DNA from: Pseudodesulfovibrio profundus
GTDB lineage: Bacteria > Desulfobacterota > Desulfovibrionia > Desulfovibrionales > Desulfovibrionaceae
Length of the DNA stretch: 64,000 nucleotides
Direction of reading: 5' to 3'
Assembly: GCF_900217235.1 (NCBI RefSeq)
Contig: NZ_LT907975.1
Coordinates: 4,104,906-4,168,905 of the forward strand
Shown: positions 46,687 to 55,751 of the stretch, one piece after another
Layout of the letters: each line of letters starts with the position of its first letter
How positions within the stretch are numbered: the stretch's first letter is position 1
Program-made: the position numbers and the translations under genes
Notes under the pieces: model-generated
Databases searched by the model: none
What the model was told of the DNA's origin: nothing
The model's input: only the letters and a program-made list of their open reading frames with translations

Positions 46687-47907
46687 TTACTTTTTGGGTT
46701 GTTTCTTGGGCGTGTACGAACAAAGAGGTTCTTCCTTGAGGTAGTGCCCCTTCATTGTTTGCGCTCTTGCACGACAGCCGCCGCATACCTTTTCATATTC
46801 GCAGTGACCGCATTTCCCGTCATATACGTCGGGATTACGCAGGTTGAGAAACTGCTGTGACTCCTTCCAGATATCCGGGAAGGGGATCTCACGAACATTG
46901 CCACAATCCAGTTCGAGGTAGCCGCAAGGCTGCACCTGTCCACGGTGCGAGATGAAGCAGAAGCCGATACCGCCAAGGCAACCACGGCTGACAGCGTCGA
47001 GGCCGAAGTTCTCAAAGTTGACAGGCGTGCCTTCTTCCTTGGCGCGCTGGCGGAGGATGCGGTGATAGTGCGGAGCGCAGGTTGCTTTAAGCTGCATGTC
47101 CGTGGTTTTTCGGAAGTCATAAAACCAGTTGAGTACGTCTTCGTATTCTTCAGCGGTGATGACTTCAGTTCCCAGTTCGACGGCTCGGCCGGTTGGGACC
47201 AGAAGGAATATGTGCCAGGCGGCTGCACCGATATCTTCACAGAGGTTGAAGATGTCCTTGAACAGGTGGAGGTTGTTCTTGGTGACAGTCGTATTGATCT
47301 GGAATTCTATTCCGACATCCTTGAGGTGTTGAATGCCACGCATGGAAGCATCGAACGCGCCGATCTCACCACGGAACGTGTCGTGCTGATTGGCTTCGGG
47401 AGCGTCGATAGAGATGGAGCAGCGTTCAATCCCTGCATCCTTCATCTTCTGGGCGGTCTCAGGAGTGATGAGCGTGCCGTTGGGAGCCATGACACAGCGC
47501 AGCCCTTTGGCTTTGGCGTATGCAATAAGCTCATACACGTCGGGGCGCATCATGGGTTCGCCACCAGTGAAAATGATGATGGGGGAACCTACGTCGGGGA
47601 ACGTGTCGATGAGCGCCTTGGCTTCATCGGTCGACAGTTCTCCTTCGTAAGGCTCCGGGTGCGCCTCGGCCCGGCAGTGCTTGCAGGCGAGGTTGCAGGA
47701 GCGGGTTACTTCCCATGCAATAAGACGACAAATCGGGGTGACGCCATCGTCAAGGAAGCGCTTGGGTGCGTGTTCTGCTCCAGGGTGGGATTTGCCGTGC
47801 GGATGCCCGCCCGGGTGTCCGCCTTTGGAGTGATCAGGGTTGGCTCCGGGATGACCTTCTGGAGGACATCCACCCATACCACCGGGGTGTCCGTTGTGTT
47901 CGCTCAT
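46687..47907 (-). CDS. ahbD: Heme b synthase AhbD (radical SAM)
   Basis: AhbD converts iron-coproporphyrin III to heme b by oxidative decarboxylation of two propionates. The 406-residue protein has the radical SAM motif C71-x3-C75-x2-C78 (CNLACKHC), the GGEP motif and a C-terminal SPASM-type cysteine cluster (CGHCEYEKVCGGC). The first 47 residues form a glycine/histidine-rich tail with nine histidines (HPGGMGGCPPEGHP and GGHPGGHPHGKSHP), which could bind metal. It follows hemB by nine bases. Confidence 0.92.
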   Translation of the reverse strand: MSEHNGHPGGMGGCPPEGHPGANPDHSKGGHPGGHPHGKSHPGAEHAPKRFLDDGVTPICRLIAWEVTRSCNLACKHCRAEAHPEPYEGELSTDEAKALIDTFPDVGSPIIIFTGGEPMMRPDVYELIAYAKAKGLRCVMAPNGTLITPETAQKMKDAGIERCSISIDAPEANQHDTFRGEIGAFDASMRGIQHLKDVGIEFQINTTVTKNNLHLFKDIFNLCEDIGAAAWHIFLLVPTGRAVELGTEVITAEEYEDVLNWFYDFRKTTDMQLKATCAPHYHRILRQRAKEEGTPVNFENFGLDAVSRGCLGGIGFCFISHRGQVQPCGYLELDCGNVREIPFPDIWKESQQFLNLRNPDVYDGKCGHCEYEKVCGGCRARAQTMKGHYLKEEPLCSYTPKKQPKK

Positions 47908-47916
47908 AATATATCT

Positions 47917-48900
47917 CTATTTGTTGAGGACTTTCAAAACATCTTCAGTGAAATACGTCAGAATGAGGTCGGCTCCAGCCCGTTTGAAGGCTATCAGCGA
48001 TTCCATGACCACAGCTTCTTCATCAACCCAGCCGTTGAGTGCCGCGGCCTTGATCATGGAATATTCGCCACTGACCTGATAGGCGGCGACCGGTGTGTCG
48101 AAATTGTCGCGGACCTGCCGGATAATGTCGAGGTAGGGCATGCCCGGCTTGACCATGAGGATGTCAGCTCCCTCTTCCAGGTCAGCAACTGCTTCGCGCA
48201 TTGCTTCGCGGGAATTGGGCGGGTCCATCTGGTATGTCTTGCGATCGCCGAACTGGGGAGTGGACTCCGCAGCCTCGCGAAATGGGCCATAAAAAGCAGA
48301 AGCATACTTTACCGCATAGGACATGATCGGCGTGTTGGTGAACCCTTCTTCATCAAGCGCATCGCGGATGGCGGCCACGCGCCCGTCCATCATGTCGGAA
48401 GGGGCGACAATGTCAGCTCCGGCGCGAGCCTGGGCAACGGCAGCCCGAGCAAGCAGATTGAGGGTTGGGTCGTTCTGAACATATTCGTTCTTCACAATGC
48501 CGCAATGTCCATGGGAGGTATATTCGCAAAGGCAGGTATCAGCGCAAACAATCAGGTTCGGCCAGCGATCCTTCAAGAGGCGGATGGCTTTTTGCACGAT
48601 TCCGGAATCGTCATACGCCTGAGAGCCGACATCGTCCTTTTCGGCTGGAATGCCAAACAGGATACATGACTTCAGCCCGTTGTTTACAGCTTCTTCCACA
48701 CGCTTTTCAAGCTGCTTGAGGGAGAGCTGATATTGCCCCGGCATGGAGCTGATCTCTTTCTTGAAGTCTTCATCGTCGGTTTCAACAACGAAGTAGGGCA
48801 TAATCAGGTCGCTTGCCGAGACCTGATTCTCGCGAACCAGTTCCCGCATGGTCAGACTGGAACGAAGTCTGCGGCCTCGGTAAAAATCGTTGGGAATCAT
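47917..48900 (-). CDS. hemB: Porphobilinogen synthase (delta-aminolevulinate dehydratase)
   Basis: HemB joins two 5-aminolevulinate molecules to give porphobilinogen. The 327-residue enzyme has the zinc-dependent cysteine motif (C119, C123, C125, C133 in [16 protein letters not shown]) and the two active-site lysines, K198 in [14 protein letters not shown] and K251 in [10 protein letters not shown]. It lies upstream of ahbD, so the start and end of the siroheme-heme pathway share a transcription direction. Confidence 0.97.
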   Translation of the reverse strand: MIPNDFYRGRRLRSSLTMRELVRENQVSASDLIMPYFVVETDDEDFKKEISSMPGQYQLSLKQLEKRVEEAVNNGLKSCILFGIPAEKDDVGSQAYDDSGIVQKAIRLLKDRWPNLIVCADTCLCEYTSHGHCGIVKNEYVQNDPTLNLLARAAVAQARAGADIVAPSDMMDGRVAAIRDALDEEGFTNTPIMSYAVKYASAFYGPFREAAESTPQFGDRKTYQMDPPNSREAMREAVADLEEGADILMVKPGMPYLDIIRQVRDNFDTPVAAYQVSGEYSMIKAAALNGWVDEEAVVMESLIAFKRAGADLILTYFTEDVLKVLNK

Positions 48901-49067
48901 TTTGTATCTCCGTGCAGAGTTATTTCAGCCACTCTCTACTTGTTTTTATCGGTCTCGCCAAGCAGGTGCAGCTTTTATCTCAGGCGTGCAAACGTCAAAA
49001 CCGCCTGTGACTCCGAGTCTCCTCGTCGCGGCAGGCGGCGTACAGGCTATTTGCCAGATCAGAAAAT

Positions 49068-49097
49068 CCGGGGAAACCTCAGATGAGGTTCCCCCGG
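49068..49097 (-). terminator. Terminator after ahbC
   Basis: CCGGGG-A-AACCTCA (49068-49081) pairs with TGAGGTT-C-CCCCGG (49084-49097) with one mismatch. Read on the minus strand it is followed by ATTTTC, which fits an intrinsic terminator for ahbC and separates it from hemB. A looser repeat, CCGCCTG (49001-49007) and CAGGCGG (49032-49038), lies in the hemB upstream region. Confidence 0.85.
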
Positions 49098-49114
49098 TAT
49101 TTCTGTTTCAATCT

Positions 49115-50308
49115 TTACAGAGGCTCGCCGCTGATCTCTTCGTCTGTGAGATAGCAGGCAGGGTCCTGAGCCCAGAAGTCGTCGTAGTAGGCTTCGGCGC
49201 GGGCGCGGAAGTTACCACCACAGACGTTCAGGAAACGACATGTGGCACAACGGCCTTTCACATGGGGACGCTTGTCCTTGAGCTTCATGAGCAGTTCGTT
49301 TTCCTTGTCAGTCCAGATTTCGGAGAACGGACGTTCCAGAACGTTACCGAAGGTGATGTGGCGCATGAACTGGTCGGCATGAACCTGACCGTCCCAGGAA
49401 ATACAGCCAATACCACGACCGGAGGAGTTGCCTTCGTTCATCTTGAGGAGTTCAAGCACTTCCTTGGCGCGCTCAGGGTCTTCCTTGAGCAGGCGGTGGT
49501 AGACGTGAGGACCATCAGCGTGGTTGTCGACAGTCAGGACTTCCTTGGGAAGGCCCTTGTCGAACAACGCTCTGGTGCGATCCATGATCAGGTCGACCAC
49601 TTCGCGGGTTTCCTGGTGATTGAGATCTTCCTTCATGAGGTCGGAGCCGCGTCCGGAGTATACCAGATGGTAGAAACAGATGCGGGGAATATCCATGTCT
49701 TCGATCAGATCGAAGAGGTGGGGAACCTCGACAGCGTTACGCTTGTTGATGGTGAAGCGAAGACCGACTTTGAGGCCTTCGGCCATACAGTTCTCAACGC
49801 CCTTGAGCGCCTGCTTGTAGGAGCCTTTCACTCCGCGGAACTTGTCGTGGACTTCTTCTGCACCATCAAGGGAGATGCCGACATAGGAAAGGCCGACTTC
49901 CTTGAGCTCACGGGCTTTGGACTTGGTGATCAGAGTTCCGTTGGTGGAGATGACGGCACGCATACCTTTGGAGGTGGCGTACTTTGCCAGGTCAACCAGA
50001 TCTTCACGAACCAGCGGTTCGCCGCCGGAAAAGAGCATGACCGGTGCGCCGAACTGCGCGAGGTCATCGATGATCTCTTTAGCCTTTTCGTGGGAAATGG
50101 GGTCTTTATGGGCGCTTGGATCGACAGCGTGCGCATAGCAATGCACACATTTCAGGTTGCAGCGCTGGGTCATGTTCCAGACTACGACCGGTTTTTTGTC
50201 TTTGGCGAACTGCAGGAGATGAGAAGGCAGTTGGCCGGATTCGCGATTGTAACGCAGCGCATCCGAGGGTTCGACGGCGCCGCAGTAGAGTTTAGAAATA
50301 CCTATCAT
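49115..50308 (-). CDS. ahbC: 12,18-didecarboxysiroheme deacetylase AhbC (radical SAM)
   Basis: AhbC removes the two acetate side chains of 12,18-didecarboxysiroheme to give iron-coproporphyrin III, the substrate of AhbD. The 397-residue protein starts MIGISKLYCGAVEPSDALRY, as in other Desulfovibrio AhbC proteins. It has the radical SAM motif C50-x3-C54-x2-C57 (CNLKCVHC), a GGEP motif and C-terminal SPASM-type cysteines (CATCRFLNVCGG). It forms its own transcription unit. Confidence 0.93.
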   Translation of the reverse strand: MIGISKLYCGAVEPSDALRYNRESGQLPSHLLQFAKDKKPVVVWNMTQRCNLKCVHCYAHAVDPSAHKDPISHEKAKEIIDDLAQFGAPVMLFSGGEPLVREDLVDLAKYATSKGMRAVISTNGTLITKSKARELKEVGLSYVGISLDGAEEVHDKFRGVKGSYKQALKGVENCMAEGLKVGLRFTINKRNAVEVPHLFDLIEDMDIPRICFYHLVYSGRGSDLMKEDLNHQETREVVDLIMDRTRALFDKGLPKEVLTVDNHADGPHVYHRLLKEDPERAKEVLELLKMNEGNSSGRGIGCISWDGQVHADQFMRHITFGNVLERPFSEIWTDKENELLMKLKDKRPHVKGRCATCRFLNVCGGNFRARAEAYYDDFWAQDPACYLTDEEISGEPL

Positions 50309-50379
50309 TGGGTGTTAACCTCTCTTATAAAGTGAAGGTCTGAGGTATCACATAAAAGGGTGAGTGTAAAAGACGAAAA

Positions 50380-50399
50380 AAGGGGCAGACAAGCCCCTT
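50380..50399 (-). terminator. Terminator after the OmpA-type lipoprotein gene
   Basis: AAGGGGC (50380-50386) and GCCCCTT (50393-50399) enclose AGACAA. On the minus strand a run of six Ts follows, giving a good intrinsic terminator downstream of the lipoprotein gene. Confidence 0.85.
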
Positions 50400-50456
50400 C
50401 CCTTTCAGTTTGTTTCAACTGTGTAGTAACTGTTCTCAATTGGGTCAAGTTCTTAT

Positions 50457-51596
50457 TTACTCAGCAAGCCGTATTTCGACCCGTCGGTTCTTTTGCATGG
50501 CGTCCTTGTCGCTTCCGATGGCGATAGGTCGGCTTTGACCATAACCGACAACATCAACCTGACTTGATTCGAGATTCCAGTTCTTGATCAGATACTGCTT
50601 CACAGATTCAGCCCGTTTTTTCGACAACTCCAAATTGTACGCAGCTGAGCCTTTGGCATCGGTGTGGCCGGCAATAATTATCCGGCGTCCCTTGAGTTCT
50701 GGGGAATTCATGGCTTCACCAAACGCATCAAGTGTCGGATAGGATGCTTTTTTAATGACAGCCTTATCGAAGTCGAATTCAATGTTGAGATTCACACCGT
50801 TGATTTCGGGGCGATTGGTTTTCTCTTGGTCTTCCTTGTCATTGCCGAGGTCCATTTCTTTCATTGAAGATTCAGCGTCGGGGGATGTTGCCAAATCCGT
50901 GGCAGTGATGGGGACCTCCGCAGTCAACGAGGCCTTTACTTCTTCCGTGCTGTTGGCAAAGCGGTAGGTTGTATCCGGGGAGGGGAGCCAGCTTTTCAGG
51001 GGGATACTCATGTCTTTGGCAATATCACGAATGATTAAATTGAAGGGTGAGTCATTCATTCTGAATTCATGGCGGACATAAAAGTAGTCGTCCGGCAGAC
51101 GGCTTTCGATGCGGGCAGACTGCATCATGGTCCAAAGCAGGGTGCCGTCCTGAACCGAATAAATATTCATCTGGATGGTTATTGCCGTGTCATCCAGGGT
51201 GTGTCCGGCATAAAAATAGGGAACCATGCCAAAGATGAGCAGGTCGGCTCCTCTACGTTGGGCATGCTCCAAGGCAGAGCGCAGACCACGGTATGGGGTG
51301 CCGGGTTGGAATTCCTGCACTGGAAAGAGGCGCTCCTCTGTCCAGACATTATGAAAGATTTGTGCAAATGCGTCGGCCAAGTGGCGATGGTCGCTGTTTT
51401 CCTGCTGTATGAGAAATGGTTGGAAGTAGGCCGTCAGTGGACGGTACTGCTTATTCTTGGGATGAACGGAAACCTGTAATGACGATTTCCTGACAGGGGC
51501 ATCGGTGTATACGACTGTCTGATCCGTCAGAGATGGATCAATGTAGCCACAAGCGCCCAAGGATAATAACAGTATGAATAATATTGCTTTTTTCAT
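50457..51596 (-). CDS. OmpA-family outer-membrane lipoprotein
   Basis: The 379-residue protein starts MKKAILFILLLSLGACG, a lipoprotein signal whose cysteine is near residue 16. The C-terminal 110 residues are an OmpA peptidoglycan-binding domain (NIEFDFDKAVIKKASYP, AGHTDAKGSAAYNLELSKKRAESVKQYL, VVGYGQSRP). The N-terminal half (about 40-200, with RGADLLIFGMVPYFYAGHTLDDTAITIQMNIYSVQDG) is not a family I recognise but resembles small outer-membrane assembly lipoproteins. The frame is open to 51671; the chosen start is at the signal peptide. Confidence 0.88.
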   Translation of the reverse strand: MKKAILFILLLSLGACGYIDPSLTDQTVVYTDAPVRKSSLQVSVHPKNKQYRPLTAYFQPFLIQQENSDHRHLADAFAQIFHNVWTEERLFPVQEFQPGTPYRGLRSALEHAQRRGADLLIFGMVPYFYAGHTLDDTAITIQMNIYSVQDGTLLWTMMQSARIESRLPDDYFYVRHEFRMNDSPFNLIIRDIAKDMSIPLKSWLPSPDTTYRFANSTEEVKASLTAEVPITATDLATSPDAESSMKEMDLGNDKEDQEKTNRPEINGVNLNIEFDFDKAVIKKASYPTLDAFGEAMNSPELKGRRIIIAGHTDAKGSAAYNLELSKKRAESVKQYLIKNWNLESSQVDVVGYGQSRPIAIGSDKDAMQKNRRVEIRLAE

Positions 51597-51697
51597 GACA
51601 TTCACCGGCTGAAAGTTGTTTCGGATCGTTAACACACGCCAAGAGGCTGACGAAAACGATAGCAGTGCCACTGAATGAGCAATATGTGTGCCGAGAA

Positions 51698-52030
51698 TTA
51701 TTGAATCGTCTGTGTGGGGCTGGGGGCTGACTCAATGGAGTCCAACAACTGTTCGCGTGATTCCTGCAATCCCTGCCTCAGCAGTATCTTTTTGCCGGTG
51801 GACAGCTTTCGGAATTCCGGCCGATCAGCCAACTCCGAAAGTCTGTCCATTTCGGTCATAACATTGCGAATCAATTTTCTGATGTCTTTCCCTTGCGGGT
51901 TCAAGTGGGATGCAAGGACGGCAAGATCGCGTATCTCTTGAGCCAGCCGTTTGAAGTTCTTCGGCTGGATCTGTTTAGCCAGTTTGCGCTGTGCTTTGAA
52001 TCCTTCGATCTTGTCTTTTATCCATCCCAT
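51698..52030 (-). CDS. Hypothetical helical protein
   Basis: The 110-residue protein is basic in its first half (MGWIKDKIEGFKAQRKLAKQIQPKNFKRL) and helical throughout, without membrane segments or known motif. It starts 12 bases after the zinc-ribbon/Yip1 gene and shares its direction, so the two may act together. I do not recognise a family. Confidence 0.75.
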   Translation of the reverse strand: MGWIKDKIEGFKAQRKLAKQIQPKNFKRLAQEIRDLAVLASHLNPQGKDIRKLIRNVMTEMDRLSELADRPEFRKLSTGKKILLRQGLQESREQLLDSIESAPSPTQTIQ

Positions 52031-52042
52031 AATACATCCTCG

Positions 52043-53242
52043 CTAAACCGTCGCCATTCCTCCCTGGAAGATGGCGAGTGCTGCAATCATTCCAAGCAGG
52101 AGCGGAATGAGAGCGACTGGTATTACCTTGGCAAATGAAGTTTTATGAATATGCTTCAGGCCGGTAATGGTCAGGAACAGGCCCCAGATTGCGGCAACGG
52201 CCATCCATACGACTTCGATTTCCGCTATGGGCATAGGGAAAATGCCTAATATGATTGGCGCGTTGGCATATGCAAGGGCACGGAATGTTCCTTCAAAACC
52301 TTGGTTGTCTGCTCGCATCAAAATGAGCAGAAGATGGTAAATCCCGGTAATGACGAACTGTCCTGCTGCTATCAGTGCAGGCATGAAAAGGAGCATGAGT
52401 ATCGGCGCAAGAGCGCTGGAGACTCCTCCAATAGGATCATTGCCGGGCTGAGCCGAAGCAGACAGTCCAACCAAACCCCAAAAATACTGAACAAACCCCT
52501 GAATCATGGTCAGGAGAATGGTGAAAGTCAGCGGTTTAGAAAGGCCTCCGCCAACTGGCATCACCGAGAAAAAGAGGCGAGGGGATGTGATGATCAGCTT
52601 AACCGTCATATACAGCCCGTGAAAGAATCCGTACCTGTCGAGTTGCTCGAAAGGAGGCGGTACCAATGGACTGCTTCCGCGGTTTTCGTCCTCTGCATCA
52701 TCGTGCATCGGGTCCGGGAAGTCCTCGCTGAACTCACCGTTCCAGCCAGGGATTGGATCAGGCTCATTTTGTTGAGGCTGTGTTTCCCTTTCACTTGCCT
52801 GGTTGGATGGCTGTGTCTCAGCTTCTGCGCGTTCTTCACGTACCGTTTTCTGACCACCTGCTGGGGGAGTCATGCGGCCGAGCTTGTCCCACAGTGCTTC
52901 ATTGCGATTTGGAGAATCGCTGGGCAGATTGGGAAAAGCAGATTCTTCCTGTTTTGCTTCTTCTGATTCATTAGTCTCAGAAGGTGATGCTTCTACAGGT
53001 TGCTCTTGAATTTCTTCCTGTTCAGGTACCGCGGATTGGGTTGGAACGACTTCTTCAACGCTGGGCGGTTGAATGTCTTTTTCCTGTTCTTCCTCGTGTA
53101 TCTCGAAGTTCTCTTCTTCAGGGAGTTCGCGAAAACGAAATTTCGTTTTGCACTTCGGACAAGTAGCTACCTGAGATTTTGCGGGTATTTTAGATTCGTC
53201 AACCTCGCGGCTGAACTGGCATTCTGGGCAGAGTATTTCCAT
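52043..53242 (-). CDS. Zinc-ribbon and Yip1-domain membrane protein
   Basis: The N-terminus is an MJ0042-type zinc ribbon (CPEC near residues 5-8 and CPKC near 30), followed by a long acidic, proline/glutamine-rich linker. After about residue 200 come several hydrophobic segments typical of the Yip1 family (FTILLTMIQGFVQYFWGLVGL, ILMLLFMPALIAAG, YANAPIILGIFPMPIAEIEVVWMAVAAIWGLFLTITGL). The ATG at 53242 has GAGGA six bases upstream and is preferred over 53248. The function of such proteins is not known. Confidence 0.82.
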   Translation of the reverse strand: MEILCPECQFSREVDESKIPAKSQVATCPKCKTKFRFRELPEEENFEIHEEEQEKDIQPPSVEEVVPTQSAVPEQEEIQEQPVEASPSETNESEEAKQEESAFPNLPSDSPNRNEALWDKLGRMTPPAGGQKTVREERAEAETQPSNQASERETQPQQNEPDPIPGWNGEFSEDFPDPMHDDAEDENRGSSPLVPPPFEQLDRYGFFHGLYMTVKLIITSPRLFFSVMPVGGGLSKPLTFTILLTMIQGFVQYFWGLVGLSASAQPGNDPIGGVSSALAPILMLLFMPALIAAGQFVITGIYHLLLILMRADNQGFEGTFRALAYANAPIILGIFPMPIAEIEVVWMAVAAIWGLFLTITGLKHIHKTSFAKVIPVALIPLLLGMIAALAIFQGGMATV

Positions 53243-53334
53243 CGTCATTCCTCGAAAGACGTTTAATTCAATGAAGGTCGGTCCTATCTCTTTTGTACTG
53301 ACAAATCAAGCTGACTGCAAATGGTTGCACGACG

Positions 53335-54546
53335 CTAGGCCGGGTTTTCTTCAAGAAGCATGACTTGCAGTGCTCCGGCAATAAACGATGCTTCAGAAAA
53401 TGCCGAGCGGTTCAGGTTTGGATAGTCTTCATTGAGAAGGTGTTGAACATGTTTGTTTCCGACGGTGTCAAAGCGCTTGAGCTTTGCCGTCAGGGTTTCC
53501 GGTGTTTTGCGCAGCCTGCTGTAGTGCAGGATGGGTGCATCGAGAGCCAAGGCAACTCTGCCTTCCACTCCAGTGAGTTTTTCATGGATGGGGTTCTCGA
53601 AACGGACGGACTCCCTGTTGCGGAAAAGGCGCAACTGGAGGTCTGGCCATAAGCCGAATCCGACCTTGCAGTTGTTCTCATCCGGGTAAAAAGTCATTCT
53701 GGGGAAATAGCATGCTTCTAGTCGTTTGATGAGAAGGAGCGCGGTGAAGAGAGACCATGTGTCTTCGCTGAAAAGCTCGTCCCCATCCAGGTAAAGAATC
53801 CATTCACCGGAACATTCTTTCACCATCTTGTTTCGCTGGCTAGAAAAATCAGTCAGTGGACTGGCTATATTCTTGATGGGAGCCGCGCAGTGGTAGTCTG
53901 CCTCGGGCACTGTTTCACTGTCCCACACAACGACGACCTCTTTTATCCAATCGGGGAACTGCGCAAAAAAAGTATCGAGATCCGGTTCAGAGGGGTCGAG
54001 AATCACCCCTACACTCAGATCTGGAGCCTGAACTGCAACGTGGCTCAAGTACGCACTGTTTATGGCCTGATGTGAGCGGGCGCTGACAAAGAGCTTTTGG
54101 AGTGAGCGGAGTTGTTCTTTCTCGCTGACTGGCAACTCGGGATTGAGAACCGTATGGGTGTTTTCCGAAGATGCACCGGCCATGTTCAATAAGTAGAACT
54201 GTGCCCATGATGACGTGTCGGCAAGCACCATCGCTTTGCCGGATTCGTTGGTCCAATCGGAATTGTTTTCCAGAAAAGTACGAATGTTGGTGGTGTTCGT
54301 TTCACAAACAATGAGTGTTTTGTCTGTGGGTAAGGCTGATGCAAGGGCTGCTGCAGTCGTGCCGTTGCCCAGCCCAAAGAGTACCAGGTTATCAGCTCCA
54401 CTTTTGGTGAGAAACTTCAGCGTACGCTTGACGAAGGTTTCGATATCATCATTGTTGAGTGTCTCCACATGGTAGGGCGGAGTCGGATTTTTGAACTCGA
54501 AAGAGAGAACCGCATCGGTGTATCGTGATATCAAAGCTGTATTCAT
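53335..54546 (-). CDS. Glycosyltransferase, GT2-like with N-terminal glycine-rich module
   Basis: The 403-residue protein has a C-terminal GT2-like catalytic part with the metal-binding motif YLDGDELF and the FPRMTFYPDENN and EKLTGVEG segments. The first 150 residues instead contain a Rossmann-like stretch (LVLFGLGNGTTAAALASALPTDKTLIVCETN) similar in style to the N-termini of motility-associated factors. It overlaps the GT4 gene by four bases (ATGA). Position beside fliS-fliD-flagellin makes flagellin modification likely. Confidence 0.8.
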   Translation of the reverse strand: MNTALISRYTDAVLSFEFKNPTPPYHVETLNNDDIETFVKRTLKFLTKSGADNLVLFGLGNGTTAAALASALPTDKTLIVCETNTTNIRTFLENNSDWTNESGKAMVLADTSSWAQFYLLNMAGASSENTHTVLNPELPVSEKEQLRSLQKLFVSARSHQAINSAYLSHVAVQAPDLSVGVILDPSEPDLDTFFAQFPDWIKEVVVVWDSETVPEADYHCAAPIKNIASPLTDFSSQRNKMVKECSGEWILYLDGDELFSEDTWSLFTALLLIKRLEACYFPRMTFYPDENNCKVGFGLWPDLQLRLFRNRESVRFENPIHEKLTGVEGRVALALDAPILHYSRLRKTPETLTAKLKRFDTVGNKHVQHLLNEDYPNLNRSAFSEASFIAGALQVMLLEENPA

Positions 54547-55616
54547 GTGCGTATTCCTTTTTGTTTCAGGAGTTCGTCGTATATCGATTCGAGGTCGCTG
54601 ACAATATTTTGTGTACGATAAAGGCGTCTGGCTTTTTGTTGACCGTTCAATCCCATTCGCTGCGCTTCATCCGGATTGTTAAGCAGGTATTTGATTGCGT
54701 TGGCATACTCTTCAGCCGTCTTTGCGATAAGGCCTGTTTCTCCGTGGTCAACAAGTTCCAGTTGCGCGTTGTCTTTAAGCCCTTCACACGGGTGCGTTAT
54801 CACCGGCAAGGCACAAGCCATTGCCTCTGCAATGACCAAGCCGAATGATTCCCCTGTATCATTTGCGTGGGCCAGGAGAGACAGTTCGCCCATAAAGGAC
54901 GCTAATTCCTCATCGTGTGACACGGGCGGGAGAAAAATGACGTTATCTTGCAAATTATGTTCTTTGACATAGGCATGTGCTTCCGGGATTCCACCGATGA
55001 CATGGTAACGGAAATCAGGGAAATCGCGGACAATGAAAGGGAGAAACTCAAGACCGAGCCGTGACCATTTTCCTGGATCAACCCTGGATATACGGCCTAC
55101 GATGGGGCGTGCATAATCCTTTTCTTCGGGGGTGTTCGCCATGAGTCGGTCAACATCGACGGGATTGTATAAGGCTCGGTAGCGGGGGGCAGTGGCTTTG
55201 AAGCCGACTAGCTGGCTGTATCGATCGAGGCAGAAGTGGGAAACAAACAGCGTAGCGTCAATGATGCTGGCTGAAGGGCTGGGGTCATGTCTGCCAAAGA
55301 CATTGGTTTCCACAACTATTGGAGTCTGCGCCAACTTCATCGGCTTGAGTAGGTTGGGGTCGGGCCATCCTGCTCGGTGAACATGAACGATGTGTGGCTG
55401 AAGTTTAAGCAGAACGGAAAGCAGGTCGCTTCCGATATAGGTAAGAATGTTCTGTTCTCGAAGTTGTTTGCCTCGTTCACCATCCCTGAAGCTGAAAACA
55501 AACGGTTTGAACCGTTCCTGATTCAGGTTGGTGACGAATTGTTGCATCACTTTCTGAGTGCCGCCAATGCCAAGGCTGTTGACGACATGGAGAACTCGAA
55601 ATGAAGGTTCGGACAT
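54543..55616 (-). CDS. Glycosyltransferase family 4
   Basis: The protein (about 357 residues from this ATG) has the GT-B fold of family 4: an N-terminal VVNSLGIGGTQKVMQQF and the C-terminal ESFGLVIAEAMACALPVITHPCEGLKDN with the E-x7-E motif. No clear binding site supports the ATG at 55616; a GTG at 55655 is also possible. It is coupled to the following GT2-like gene by overlap. Sugar and acceptor are unknown; flagellin or surface glycan is inferred from the neighbours. Confidence 0.88.
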   Translation of the reverse strand: MSEPSFRVLHVVNSLGIGGTQKVMQQFVTNLNQERFKPFVFSFRDGERGKQLREQNILTYIGSDLLSVLLKLQPHIVHVHRAGWPDPNLLKPMKLAQTPIVVETNVFGRHDPSPSASIIDATLFVSHFCLDRYSQLVGFKATAPRYRALYNPVDVDRLMANTPEEKDYARPIVGRISRVDPGKWSRLGLEFLPFIVRDFPDFRYHVIGGIPEAHAYVKEHNLQDNVIFLPPVSHDEELASFMGELSLLAHANDTGESFGLVIAEAMACALPVITHPCEGLKDNAQLELVDHGETGLIAKTAEEYANAIKYLLNNPDEAQRMGLNGQQKARRLYRTQNIVSDLESIYDELLKQKGIRT

Positions 55617-55720
55617 GAAAGGAAAGGTGACACAAGGCGTGTCTCTTGTAAACACCTCAACTGTTTAACGTTACGGTGTATTGTGGTGTCGCTTTCCCAG
55701 AGGATAGCTGGATGAAGAAA

Positions 55721-55747
55721 AACCGACCCGATCTAGTCGGGCCGGTT
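55721..55747 (-). terminator. Terminator after fliS
   Basis: AACCGACCCGA (55721-55731) pairs with TCGGGCCGGTT (55737-55747) with one mismatch. T-runs lie on both sides; on the minus strand it is followed by TTTTTC, ending the fliD-fliS unit. Confidence 0.88.
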
Positions 55748-55751
55748 TTTT

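Noticed and set aside
46945..48669. 574-residue plus-strand frame opposite ahbD and hemB
   Set aside because: Antisense to two clear enzymes with intact catalytic motifs; composition artefact.
48901..48960. Sigma-28 -10-like element (ACCGATAA on the minus strand) upstream of hemB
   Set aside because: No -35 element at the required 11-base spacing, and heme genes are not expected in the flagellar regulon.
48890..50335. 481-residue plus-strand frame opposite ahbC
   Set aside because: Antisense to ahbC and crosses its terminator; no motif.
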